DNA from: an uncultured Roseburia sp. | Lineage (GTDB): Bacteria > Bacillota > Clostridia > Lachnospirales > Lachnospiraceae | Direction: 5' to 3' | Assembly: GCA_947564465.1 (NCBI GenBank) | Contig: CANOCV010000004.1 | Span: forward strand, 1 to 64,000 | Length of the DNA stretch: 64,000 nt | In this document: one piece after another, positions 26,701 to 34,016 of the stretch | Layout of the letters: each line of letters opens with the position of its first letter | Numbering within the stretch: position 1 is the stretch's first letter | The notes under the pieces: generated by a model | Databases searched by the model: none | Told to the model about the DNA's origin: nothing | The model's input: only the letters and a program-made list of their open reading frames with translations | Position numbers and translations under genes: made by a program

Positions 26701-28821
26701 AAGGATTTCCATGGAATATGGTATGACGGTTATACCGAAGCATCCTATCTTGATTATTCCGTGATTGCAGGTATTATGTCAGGCGTGCAGACATATGAAA
26801 ACGAGGAAGACCCTTCCATGTACCTTGCGATTGAAAGCCCGAGGGGAACGGTCGAGAATGAAAAGGGACAGGGGCTTGATGAAATAGAGGGCGCACAAGA
26901 ACAGAGGCCTGTTGATTCGCAGGATTTTGATACGGAGTCAAGTGTCAAAAGGTTTGTTCTTCCGAAAGGGAATTACCGCCTTTATGCAGAGACGCAAGAG
27001 GAGAATGCAGACGCGTCCGAAGAGGGCAATGTGTCAAAGGGAGTGACATTTTACATGGCGTCCTCCGAGAATTTTGCCAAGGTTACGACCTCCGATGAGG
27101 CGGCAGTGCTTGAAGTGAAACAGACAAAAACGGCATCCGGCGGACTGGAAATAAAATTGAAGTCGGATTCGACAGCGGAGGAGACGGCTGTTATCACGGT
27201 TATGAACGAACAGGGAATGGAAAGGAAAATTGAGGTTGAGAGTGCAAATGTAACGGTTGAGCTTCCGGCGGATGATACCGTTTCTGTTCAGGCTCCGGGG
27301 CAGCAGTCCATATTGATCGACGGAAAAGAAGTGGAACTGACAGACCTGAAAGCGTCGTGTTCTTTTGAAGCCGGCGAAGAAGAAAATCCGTTTAAGATAT
27401 CGGATTTTGAAGCCTCGGCGCTGTGTGACGACAAAAATCAGTTAAGCGGCGATGTGAGCATGAATGTAAGCTCTAATTCCTTATCCGAAAAAAATGTAAC
27501 GGTTACGGTTTCCTTTGTGGATAAAAACAAAAAGAGTGTTGCTTCCTATTCCGAAGAAAAACGGTTAAATACAGGCTGGAATACAGTTGATCTGGCATTT
27601 GAGAAGTTAGAGACATCCTTTGAGGAAAAGGAAGGGGAAGTGGAGCTTTCCTGTAATGTAACAATAAGAGATCAGAGTGAAAATGTAACGGCGGCGATTG
27701 TGGACAATATAATCGTTTCATTGACGAAGCAGCCGGAGGAGTCGACAGAGACGCCGACGGAAACACCGACGGAGACCCCAACGGAAACGCCGACGGAAAC
27801 ACCGACGGAGACCCCAACGGAAACGCCAACAGAGACGCCTACGGAAACGCCGACAGAAACCCCAACAGAGACACCAACAGAGACGCCTACGGAAACACCG
27901 ACAGAGACTCCTACGGAAACGCCTACGGAGACACCAACAGAGACGCCTACGGAAACACCGACAGAGACTCCTACGGAAACGCCTACGGAGACACCGACAG
28001 AGACGCCGACGGAGACACCGACAGAGACGCCTACGGAAACACCGACAGAGACTCCAACGGAAACACCTACGGAGACACCGACAGAGACTCCAACGGAAAC
28101 ACCGACGGAGACTCCAACGGAAACGCCTACGGAAACACCGACAGAGACGCCTACGGAAACGCCGACGGAAACGCCGACAGAAACACCAACAGAGACGCCG
28201 ACGGAGACACCGACAGAGACGCCTACGGAAACACCGACAGAGATTCCGACGGAAACCCCAACAGAGACGCCAACGGAGAAGCCGACGGAAAAACCGGTGG
28301 ATCCGGGAATAAAGCCGGTAAATCCGATAGAGCTTGGTGTGACGAGTGTGGTGTTGTCAATAAAGAAAGTGACGCTTGGCGTTGGCGAGAGCTTTCAAAT
28401 AAAGGCTTCTGTGATTCCGGAGAATGCGTTGAGTAAATCATTGACATACAAACCGTCTAATAATAAAGTGTCAGTCAGCGCTTCCGGTAAGATAAAGGCC
28501 AAGAAGACAGGAACTTGCCAAGTAACCGTGCAGGCGGCGAACGGTAAAAAGGCAGTGCTTACTGTAGTTGTGAAAAAAGCGCCGAAGAAGATCACAATAA
28601 AGGTAAAGAATAAAAAGATGAAGGTCGGGAAGAAACTGCAGATAAAAGTGAAACTTCCGAAGAATACGGCAAGCAATAAGATCACTTATTCTTCCAGTAA
28701 GAAATCAGTGGCATCTGTCTCGGCCTCCGGTAAAATCACGGCAAAGAAACGAGGAACAACAACGATAACGGCAAAGACATTTAACGGAAAGAAAGCAAAA
28801 ATTAAGATTACGGTAAGATAA
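23719..28821 (+). CDS. BspA-like LRR surface protein with papain-like domain
   Basis: A 1700-residue secreted protein. Signal peptide about 1-33. Residues about 35-780 hold BspA-type LRR_5 repeats ('ITSIPDKAFYQFTSLKTIAL' style) in two blocks, each opened by a 'GTCG' strand module. A following globular domain (about 800-1010) has Cys853 (GSCYGMA), His960 (RQHSVIPV) and Asn983 (VYEPNKP), spaced as in papain-like cysteine peptidases. Beta-rich regions follow (to about 1340), then 46 TETP repeats (about 1343-1526) and two Big2-type immunoglobulin-like domains (about 1535-1700) rich in Lys. There is no LPXTG motif; the basic Big2 end may hold it on the wall. Likely roles are adhesion or substrate binding; peptidase activity is an inference. 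Confidence 0.88.
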   Translation: MKKIPKKLHFLLIFVLILTQAPFGGLFSVIAAETGVIASGTCGSDAAWELTEDTVEGWDLGSDKTPYKLTITGSGDMSWTGTNSPWYAYRETVTSVSIADGITSIPDKAFYQFTSLKTIALPDNVVSIGGQAFFWNSLLEEVSFGSNLETIGDGAFSECTSLVSVTLPDSVTSIGKSGFSGTSKLETFECGTGLKTIGDTVFSGAGRLKSITFSPVLEKIGNQAFINCRALQSVALPESVTYLGYNAFRYSGLTSFAVPKNVTSIGYAVLGECEKLAEITADGNADFQIIDHILYEMKNGTPYRVIAYPAALDSDSPVVIAEGTEILDRYAFSNASKVSAFTLPSTLKNIEAYCFSACGKLTEIHIPDSVERVDSYAFTRTGLETVTVGKGLKEWDRNAWYSKSLANITISEENPYLASWDNLVFNKEKTKLFCYPSAKSDEVYHIPDTVERIEPYAITYVPALVELYMPKSLKSLYYNLAIQANANLKSIYFLGDAPTAGASSIKNNSANLILYRTRVSTGWDAVAWNDFTFADYIPEGTVMTDGTCGDLTWKYEGDIGRLTITGAGEVPDFTEQEPAPWSEYFIQTIEAREVTAFGNYAFVNKDALLRMEAGAALERIGAHTFAGCDKLRFVDIAEAKNIGAAAFLNNRSLEGELALCHVETIGEEAFKGCEGITDVTLGSVLASLEREVFADCTAVKSFVIPGSVSAIGEGALKGCVNLRTVNIPAAADTIGAQAFAGNTALEKVYFYGDVPADWAADSFMDCGQALTLYYRSVQTDWEQFEGVWNELPLVAQEKFYEEKKDHYSFMNTSGSFGYPYDYRIGRRRYVDVLDSIIMGSYYYATSDEWKGSCYGMAVSTLDFYENQKLNAADYDALAGNLYDLAAPHDKNAKLTALIEEYQVSQFHPVVAGYQGIIYKNKGKYKEIVQKVEEFERSGGLTVDNTAEPIALLIYSPTRQHSVIPVSIDQAENGDFLVQVYEPNKPSALQTLKIYKDFHGIWYDGYTEASYLDYSVIAGIMSGVQTYENEEDPSMYLAIESPRGTVENEKGQGLDEIEGAQEQRPVDSQDFDTESSVKRFVLPKGNYRLYAETQEENADASEEGNVSKGVTFYMASSENFAKVTTSDEAAVLEVKQTKTASGGLEIKLKSDSTAEETAVITVMNEQGMERKIEVESANVTVELPADDTVSVQAPGQQSILIDGKEVELTDLKASCSFEAGEEENPFKISDFEASALCDDKNQLSGDVSMNVSSNSLSEKNVTVTVSFVDKNKKSVASYSEEKRLNTGWNTVDLAFEKLETSFEEKEGEVELSCNVTIRDQSENVTAAIVDNIIVSLTKQPEESTETPTETPTETPTETPTETPTETPTETPTETPTETPTETPTETPTETPTETPTETPTETPTETPTETPTETPTETPTETPTETPTETPTETPTETPTETPTETPTETPTETPTETPTETPTETPTETPTETPTETPTETPTETPTETPTETPTETPTETPTETPTEIPTETPTETPTEKPTEKPVDPGIKPVNPIELGVTSVVLSIKKVTLGVGESFQIKASVIPENALSKSLTYKPSNNKVSVSASGKIKAKKTGTCQVTVQAANGKKAVLTVVVKKAPKKITIKVKNKKMKVGKKLQIKVKLPKNTASNKITYSSSKKSVASVSASGKITAKKRGTTTITAKTFNGKKAKIKITVR
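27745..28296 (+). repeat. 46 tandem 12-bp units encoding Thr-Glu-x-Pro
   Basis: The stretch is an exact multiple of 12 bases (552 = 46 x 12), each unit ACnGArACnCCn encoding TETP. Exceptions are one TEIP unit near 28240 and two TEKP units at the end. Silent third-base changes (A, C, G, T) are shuffled between units in longer-period blocks, which suggests past slippage and unequal recombination. The result is a long extended, probably glycosylatable, wall-spanning stalk. Unit count is liable to vary between strains. Confidence 0.95.
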
Positions 28822-28860
28822 AACTTTTTGATATTTACTGCATAACAAAACGAGACTTTT

Positions 28861-28900
28861 AAGGGAGACACTTCGTAAGGAAGTTGTTTCCCTTTTGTCT
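28861..28900 (+). terminator. Terminator after the LRR surface protein gene
   Basis: AAGGGAGACACTTC (28861-28874) pairs with GGAAGTTGTTTCCCTT (28879-28894) with one mismatch and one bulge, then TTGTCTTGTT. It stands 40 bases after the stop codon. Confidence 0.7.
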
Positions 28901-28929
28901 TGTTATCAGCCGGAATGATTGAATTGTAG

Positions 28930-29195
28930 GGATATTTCAAATATACCAAAGTCACAATGGATGACATCTCACCGGAAATGAAAAGACTGCTTGACTTTAT
29001 TAATGGCAAAGAGCCGGAGGACGATTTTACCAGAGAATTAGACAAAGCGGTGCAGTCTGTCAGAAAAAATGAGAAATGGAGTGCGCTAAACGTCCGGCGG
29101 ACGTTTGCTTGGCGTGGACCGGAACGGAGTGGAGAAGGTATTTCTTGGACTACTTTTATGGGAAGCGGCATATAGATGAATTGTACAAGAAGTGA
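28930..29195 (+). pseudogene. Fragment of an Rpn-type nuclease/transposase gene
   Basis: Bases 28930-29082 encode 'GYFKYTKVTMDDISPEMKRL' followed by 'LDFINGKEPEDDFTRELDKA' and 'VQSVRKNEKW', which I recognise as the C-terminal region of Rpn/PD-(D/E)XK 'recombination-promoting nuclease / putative transposase' proteins, just before their conserved 'R.EYMTL' end. After EKW the reading frame departs into unrelated sequence; another frame then reads WRRYFLDYFYGKRHIDELYK up to a stop at 29195, whose origin I do not know. A stop codon (28927-28929) lies directly before the fragment. No catalytic domain is left, so it is a relic. Confidence 0.6.
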
Positions 29196-29259
29196 GGTAG
29201 AAGCGAAAGTTTTGTTACGATTCAGCCCTAATGTTTTTTGTTTCGTACAGTTTGAAATC

Positions 29260-29288
29260 TTTACAACGGATAAATAAAATGATAAAAT
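29260..29288 (+). promoter_or_regulatory. Promoter for the first PFOR gene
   Basis: TTTACA (29260-29265), exact 17-base spacer, TAAAAT (29283-29288), in an AT-rich stretch, 55 bases before the start codon. A strong ribosome site (AAGGAGG) follows. This fits a highly expressed gene. Confidence 0.65.
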
Positions 29289-29343
29289 GAGAGTTAAGTC
29301 GACATGACATAATTTTACAATTAATTATAAGGAGGAATAAGGA

Positions 29344-32300
29344 ATGTCCAGAGCAAAACAATCAATGGATGGTAATACAGCTGCCGCTCATGTGGCGTAT
29401 GCGTTTACAGATGTAGCAGCAATTTATCCGATTACACCATCCAGCCCGATGGCAGATTCTGTTGACCAGTGGTCTGCAGCAGGACAGGAGAACATCTTTG
29501 GAAATCAGGTTAAGGTCGTAGAAATGGAATCAGAGGCAGGCGCGGCAGGCGCAGTACACGGTTCCCTTGCTGCGGGCGCATTGACAACAACGTTTACAGC
29601 TTCTCAGGGTCTTTTGTTAATGATCCCGAATATGTATAAGATCGCAGGTGAGATGCTTCCTTGCGTGTTTGATGTATCTGCCCGTACGGTAGCGACACAG
29701 TCTTTGAATATTTTTGGTGATCACAGCGATGTATACGCTTGTCGTCAGACAGGCTTTGCAATGTTAGCAGAGACGAATCCGCAGGAGGTTATGGACTTAA
29801 GCCCGATCGCGCATCTTGCGACAATTGAGGGAAAAGTTCCGTTTATCAACTTCTTTGACGGTTTCCGTACATCCCATGAGATTCAGAAGATTGAGAAGTG
29901 GGATTACGCAGATTTAAAAGAAATGTGCAACATGGACGCTGTAAAAGCATTCCGTGAGCATGCGTTAAATCCGGAGCATCCGGCAATGCGCGGTTCTCAT
30001 GAGAACGGAGACGTATTCTTCCAGCATCGCGAGGCTTGTAACACGGCTTACAATAATTTGCCGGCAATCGTTGAGAAATATATGGCTAAGGTCAACGAGA
30101 AGCTTGGCACAAATTATGATTTATTTAACTACTACGGCGCAGAGGATGCGGACCGCGTGATTATCGCGATGGGATCAATCTGTGACGTTGCAGAGGAAGT
30201 AATTGATTACCTGACGGCAGCAGGCGAGAAGGTAGGTCTTATCAAGGTTCGTCTGTATCGTCCTTGGGTTCCGGCATCCATTCTTAAGGTTCTTCCTAAG
30301 ACAGCGAAAAAGATTGCCGTTCTTGACAGAACAAAAGAGCCGGGTGCGCTCGGAGATCCGTTATACTTGGATGTGGCGGCAACGCTTCGTGAAGCTGGCC
30401 TGAACGATATTGTTCTGACTGGCGGACGCTACGGATTAGGTTCTAAAGATACTCCTCCTTCCAGCATTTTTGCAGTTTATAAGGAATTGGAGAAGGATGC
30501 CCCTAAGAGCAGATTTACACTTGGTATCGTGGATGATGTGACAAACTTAAGCTTACCGGAGGTAAAACCGGCTCCGATTACATCAGCGGAAGGTACCGTT
30601 GAATGTAAATTCTGGGGACTTGGCGGCGACGGTACCGTAGGTGCAAACAAGAACTCCACAAAGATTATCGGTGATCACACAGATAAATTTATCCAGGCAT
30701 ATTTCCAGTATGACTCAAAGAAGACAGGCGGTGTCACAATTTCCCACCTGAGATTCGGAGATAAGCCGATCAAGAGCCCATATTACATCAATCAGGCAGA
30801 TTTTGTTGCATGTCATAATCCGTCTTACGTGACAAAGGGCTTTAAGATGGTCCAGGATGTGAAACCGGGCGGAGTATTTATGATTAACTGCCAGTGGACA
30901 GATGAAGAGTTAGAGCATCATCTGAATGCGGAGGCAAAGAAATATATTGCCGATAACAACATTCAGTTATATACAATCAACGCAATCGACAAGGCAATTG
31001 AGATCGGTATGGGCAAACGTACCAATACGATTTTGCAGTCTGCATTCTTCAAGCTTGCAAATGTAATGCCGATTGACGAGGCGGTTGACTTCATGAAGCA
31101 GGCAGCGAAAAAGTCTTACGGCAAGAAGGGCGATGCGGTTGTAGAGATGAACTACAAGGCAATTGACGCCGGTGTAGATGCAGTACATAAAGTAGAGATT
31201 CCGGATTCCTGGTCTAATCCGGCAGCGGATCCTGCTCCGGCAGAGTTGACGGGACGTCCTGAGACAGTCAAGATGGTAAAAGAGCTGATGGAGCCGATTT
31301 CCTTAATGGACGGCGACAGCCTTCCGGTATCCGCATTTATTGGCAATCCGGACGGACAGTTCGAGCACGGCGCAGCGGCATACGAGAAGCGCGGCACAGC
31401 AGTTACCGTACCTACATGGGATGCAGAGAAATGTATCCAGTGTAACCAGTGTGCGTTTGTATGTTCTCATGCGACAATTCGTCCGTTTATGTTGAGCGAG
31501 GACGAAGCAAAAGCTGCTCCGGCACAGACAAAGCTTGCAGAGACAAAGCCAAAGGCAAGTGAGTACAAGTATACGATGAGCGTATCTCCGTTAGACTGTA
31601 TGGGATGCGGCGAGTGTATCACGGTTTGTCCGGTCGGCGCAATTGAGATGGTTCCGCAGGAATCACAGGCAGCAGAGCAGCCGGTATTCGATTATCTGGT
31701 AGCAAACGTAGGCAAGAAGCCTGGTATGCCGGCAGACAATACGGTAAAAGGTTCACAGTTCAACCAGCCGCTGCTTGAGTTCTCGGGCTCCTGTGCGGGA
31801 TGTGCCGAGACTTCCTATGCGCGTTTGATCACGCAGCTGTTCGGTGAGCAGATGTATATTTCCAATGCGACGGGATGTTCCTCCATCTGGGGCGGTCCTG
31901 CAGCAACTTCACCATACACAGTGAACAAGGATTCAGGGAAGGGGCCGGCTTGGGCGAACTCCTTATTTGAGGATAACGCACAGCATGGTCTTGGAATGCA
32001 GATCGGCCAGAAAGTTCTCCGTGATCAGGCAATCGCAAGCGCCGAGAAGTGCGCAGCAAGCGATAAGGCAAGCGCGGAATTAAAGGCGGCGTTTGATAAA
32101 TTTGCAGAGACAAAAGACGATACAAAGGCAAATAAAGACGCTGCGGCGGCTCTTGTTGCCGAGTTAGAGAAGGCTGCGGCAGCCGGATGCCCGGATGCAC
32201 AGGCAGCAATTGACAAGAAGGATTACCTTGCTAAGAAGTCCGTATGGATCTTCGGCGGTGACGGATGGGCATACGATATCGGCTTCGGCGGACTCGACCA

Positions 32301-32892
32301 TGTGCTTGCTTCCGGCGAGAATGTCAACGTTATGGTATTTGATACAGAGATGTATTCCAATACAGGCGGTCAGGCTTCCAAGGCTTCCAACATCGGTGAG
32401 GTTTGCCAGTTCGCAGCAGCAGGTAAAGATGTAGGTAAGAAGAGTCTTGCAGAGATTGCTATGAGTTATGGCTATGTATATGTAGCACAGATCGCGCTTG
32501 GTGCAAACATGGCACACGCTGTAAAGGTTCTTGCGGAGGCAGAAGCTTACAACGGACCTTCTCTGATTATCGGTTATGCGCCTTGTGAGCTGCACGGTGT
32601 AAAGGGCGGTATGAACCACTGTCAGGATGAAATGAAGAAAGCAGTAGCGGCAGGCTATTGGAACTTATTCTCCTTCAATCCTGCATTAAAGGCAGAGGGC
32701 AAGAATCCGTTTACCTTAACATCCAAACCGGGTGACTGGGATAAATATCAGGAGTTCTTAAACAACGAGACACGTTACAGCCGTCTGACAAGATCCTTCC
32801 CGGATAGAGCAGAGAAACTCTTTGCGGCATCCGAGCAGGCAGCGAAGGAACGCTATGATCACTTGCTGAAGCTTGTAGAGCTGTACAAATAA
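29344..32892 (+). CDS. nifJ: Pyruvate:ferredoxin (flavodoxin) oxidoreductase, copy 1
   Basis: A single-chain PFOR of 1182 residues that converts pyruvate and CoA to acetyl-CoA, CO2 and reduced ferredoxin. Domain order is standard: N-terminal TPP-pyrimidine domain ('AAIYPITPSSPMADSVDQW'), domain II, gamma domain ('KFWGLGGDGTVGANKNS'), two-cluster ferredoxin domain (CIQCNQCAFVC and CMGCGECITVCP), and the TPP-diphosphate domain ('GGDGWAYDIGFGGLDHVLA', 'YSNTGGQ'). The first cluster motif ends CS rather than the usual CP. The codon choice is narrow and favours GGC/GCA/TTC, unlike the second copy, which points to high expression. It has its own promoter and a structured 3' region. Confidence 0.97.
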   Translation: MSRAKQSMDGNTAAAHVAYAFTDVAAIYPITPSSPMADSVDQWSAAGQENIFGNQVKVVEMESEAGAAGAVHGSLAAGALTTTFTASQGLLLMIPNMYKIAGEMLPCVFDVSARTVATQSLNIFGDHSDVYACRQTGFAMLAETNPQEVMDLSPIAHLATIEGKVPFINFFDGFRTSHEIQKIEKWDYADLKEMCNMDAVKAFREHALNPEHPAMRGSHENGDVFFQHREACNTAYNNLPAIVEKYMAKVNEKLGTNYDLFNYYGAEDADRVIIAMGSICDVAEEVIDYLTAAGEKVGLIKVRLYRPWVPASILKVLPKTAKKIAVLDRTKEPGALGDPLYLDVAATLREAGLNDIVLTGGRYGLGSKDTPPSSIFAVYKELEKDAPKSRFTLGIVDDVTNLSLPEVKPAPITSAEGTVECKFWGLGGDGTVGANKNSTKIIGDHTDKFIQAYFQYDSKKTGGVTISHLRFGDKPIKSPYYINQADFVACHNPSYVTKGFKMVQDVKPGGVFMINCQWTDEELEHHLNAEAKKYIADNNIQLYTINAIDKAIEIGMGKRTNTILQSAFFKLANVMPIDEAVDFMKQAAKKSYGKKGDAVVEMNYKAIDAGVDAVHKVEIPDSWSNPAADPAPAELTGRPETVKMVKELMEPISLMDGDSLPVSAFIGNPDGQFEHGAAAYEKRGTAVTVPTWDAEKCIQCNQCAFVCSHATIRPFMLSEDEAKAAPAQTKLAETKPKASEYKYTMSVSPLDCMGCGECITVCPVGAIEMVPQESQAAEQPVFDYLVANVGKKPGMPADNTVKGSQFNQPLLEFSGSCAGCAETSYARLITQLFGEQMYISNATGCSSIWGGPAATSPYTVNKDSGKGPAWANSLFEDNAQHGLGMQIGQKVLRDQAIASAEKCAASDKASAELKAAFDKFAETKDDTKANKDAAAALVAELEKAAAAGCPDAQAAIDKKDYLAKKSVWIFGGDGWAYDIGFGGLDHVLASGENVNVMVFDTEMYSNTGGQASKASNIGEVCQFAAAGKDVGKKSLAEIAMSYGYVYVAQIALGANMAHAVKVLAEAEAYNGPSLIIGYAPCELHGVKGGMNHCQDEMKKAVAAGYWNLFSFNPALKAEGKNPFTLTSKPGDWDKYQEFLNNETRYSRLTRSFPDRAEKLFAASEQAAKERYDHLLKLVELYK

Positions 32893-32905
32893 AAATAACC
32901 GTGCA

Positions 32906-33061
32906 TTGATTCCCGCGGGCAACGAGCCAAGTGGCTGCTTGCAGACATTTGGCGACTGCCGCGAGGGTCAAATACCCCGCCCCTTGGGGCGTTTCAAATT
33001 TGATACCCCGCCCCTTGGGGCGTTTCAAATTTGATGCCCCGCTGCTTGCGGCGGGGTTTTT
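32906..33061 (+). repeat. Structured intergenic block ending in a terminator
   Basis: Three layers are visible. (1) 32906-32968: nested inverted sequence with outer CCGCGGGCA/TGCCGCG and inner GAGCCA/TGGCTG arms. (2) Two identical 31-base units at 32972-33002 and 33003-33033, each containing the palindromes CGCCCCTTGGGGCG and TCAAATTTGA. (3) A third, divergent unit with CCCCGC/GCGGGG at 33036-33055 followed by TTTTT, which is the probable terminator for the PFOR gene. No reading frame of note crosses it. Blocks with this style of sequence recur between genes in gut Lachnospiraceae as far as I recall. Confidence 0.75.
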
Positions 33062-33151
33062 GACTGCGCGGCGGTAAAATGTCGGGTGAAACGATTTACG
33101 GAACCTGCCACCGGCAGCTTCCTTCAGATCTTCAGATGCATGGCGACAAAG

Positions 33152-33188
33152 AAAACCATCGGCTGGAATTTCCAGTCGGTGGTTTTTT
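33152..33188 (+). terminator. Terminator just upstream of the antitoxin gene
   Basis: AAAACCATCGGCTGGA (33152-33167), loop ATT, TCCAGTCGGTGGTTTT (33171-33186) with G-T wobbles, ending in a run of six T (33183-33188). The 90 bases between this and the preceding terminator show no gene. The T-run touches the first codons of the antitoxin frame. Confidence 0.75.
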
Positions 33189-33419
33189 ATATCAACTGCA
33201 ACAGAAATACAGAACAATTTTGGGAAATATTTGAATCTTGTCATGTCCGGGCAGGAAATCATTGTAACGAAAAATGGTCGGGAAGTAGGGCGTTTTATTC
33301 CGAAAGATGCTGCTGTGTCATATCTGACAGATTCGTTGACGGGCATTTTGAAAAAGAATTATGATCTTGATGAAGCGAAAGCGGAAAGGCTGAAGGAAAA
33401 ATATGAAGTTATTGATTGA
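33189..33419 (+). CDS. Phd/YefM-type antitoxin, start codon unclear
   Basis: The frame reads ISTATEIQNNFGKYLNLV then MSGQEIIVTKNGREVGRF and ends 'AKAERLKEKYEVID'. This is a Phd/YefM antitoxin: the N-terminal 'TATE...FGKYL' beta-helix element binds DNA, and the C-terminal tail (about 50-76) wraps the toxin. The Phd-like homology reaches back to an ATA codon at 33189; no ATG, GTG or TTG in frame lies there. TTG at 33231 is the first recognisable start but would remove the DNA-binding strand. Either ATA is used, or the true start was lost and this is a crippled gene. The last 17 bases overlap the toxin gene, the usual TA arrangement. Confidence 0.7.
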   Translation: MSTATEIQNNFGKYLNLVMSGQEIIVTKNGREVGRFIPKDAAVSYLTDSLTGILKKNYDLDEAKAERLKEKYEVID

Positions 33420-33810
33420 TGCCAATATTCTGCTGGATGTTCTTTGGAATCGTGAGCCACATGTTTATGCTTCCTCTGTTATCTGGAAGCTGTGTGAGAC
33501 AGAAAAAGCAAAGGGCTATGTTTCAACGCTGACATTTGCGAATTTGGTTTACATTATGCGGAAGGAACTACAACCAAAGCAGATTGAGGAAACCCTGTAT
33601 GCCCTGTCTTTGATTTTTGAATTTGCCGATTTGAGTGTTTCTGGTCTTTCTCGTGCCGCAGATTTGAATTGGGATGATTTCGAGGATGCTGTGCAAAGTA
33701 TAACTGCTGAGAGGATACATGCAGATTATATTATCACAAGAAATGTAAGGGATTTTGTTAGGAGCAAGGTGATTGCGTTTACTCCGGCTGAGCTGATTGA
33801 TAGAATATAG
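33403..33810 (+). CDS. PIN-domain toxin (VapC-like ribonuclease)
   Basis: A 135-residue PIN domain protein, the presumed toxin of the antitoxin just upstream. Acidic metal-binding residues are visible: Asp6 in 'LLIDANILLD', the 'DWDDFEDA'-like segment (here NWDDFEDAVQ) and the Asp in 'ADYIITRNVRDF'. PIN toxins cleave RNA, often tRNA or rRNA. The ribosome site AAGGAAAAAT lies in the antitoxin's end, so translation is coupled. The sequence is intact, so if the antitoxin were dead the cell would need another way to hold it in check. Confidence 0.85.
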   Translation: MKLLIDANILLDVLWNREPHVYASSVIWKLCETEKAKGYVSTLTFANLVYIMRKELQPKQIEETLYALSLIFEFADLSVSGLSRAADLNWDDFEDAVQSITAERIHADYIITRNVRDFVRSKVIAFTPAELIDRI

Positions 33811-33833
33811 GCCAACAGAATGGTGATGTGCAA

Positions 33834-33926
33834 GTAACAGTTCAGCCATGGAACGACCCGCAATCAGTGCTTTGTGTACAAGCACCCACGCACAGCTTGC
33901 GAATCATTCCGTGGCTGAACTGTTAC
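33834..33926. repeat. Palindromic intergenic element, copy A
   Basis: Outer arms of 23 bases: GTAACAGTTCAGCCATGGAACGA (split here as GTAACAGTTCAGCCA + TGGAACGA, 33834-33856) and its near-perfect reverse complement at 33904-33926, two transitions apart. Inside are CGCAA/TTGCG and GTGCTT/AAGCAC arms, so the 93 bases fold into one long branched hairpin. It lies between the toxin and the GH5 gene, without a T-run. A related element is at 38583-38638. Confidence 0.8.
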
Positions 33927-34016
33927 ATGTGCAATTATTGGTTCTCAGATTATGATTGGAAACACCCTCAGAATGAGATATAATTAAAGTAATATATAAA
34001 AATCAGGGGGTGGCGT

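Noticed and set aside
27745..28296. Possible CRISPR or satellite array
   Set aside because: Units are 12 bases, contiguous and in frame with the surface protein; no spacers and no cas genes.
33086..33364. 92-codon reading frame across the terminator and antitoxin
   Set aside because: It runs through the terminator hairpin and is out of frame with the Phd-like antitoxin; no ribosome site.
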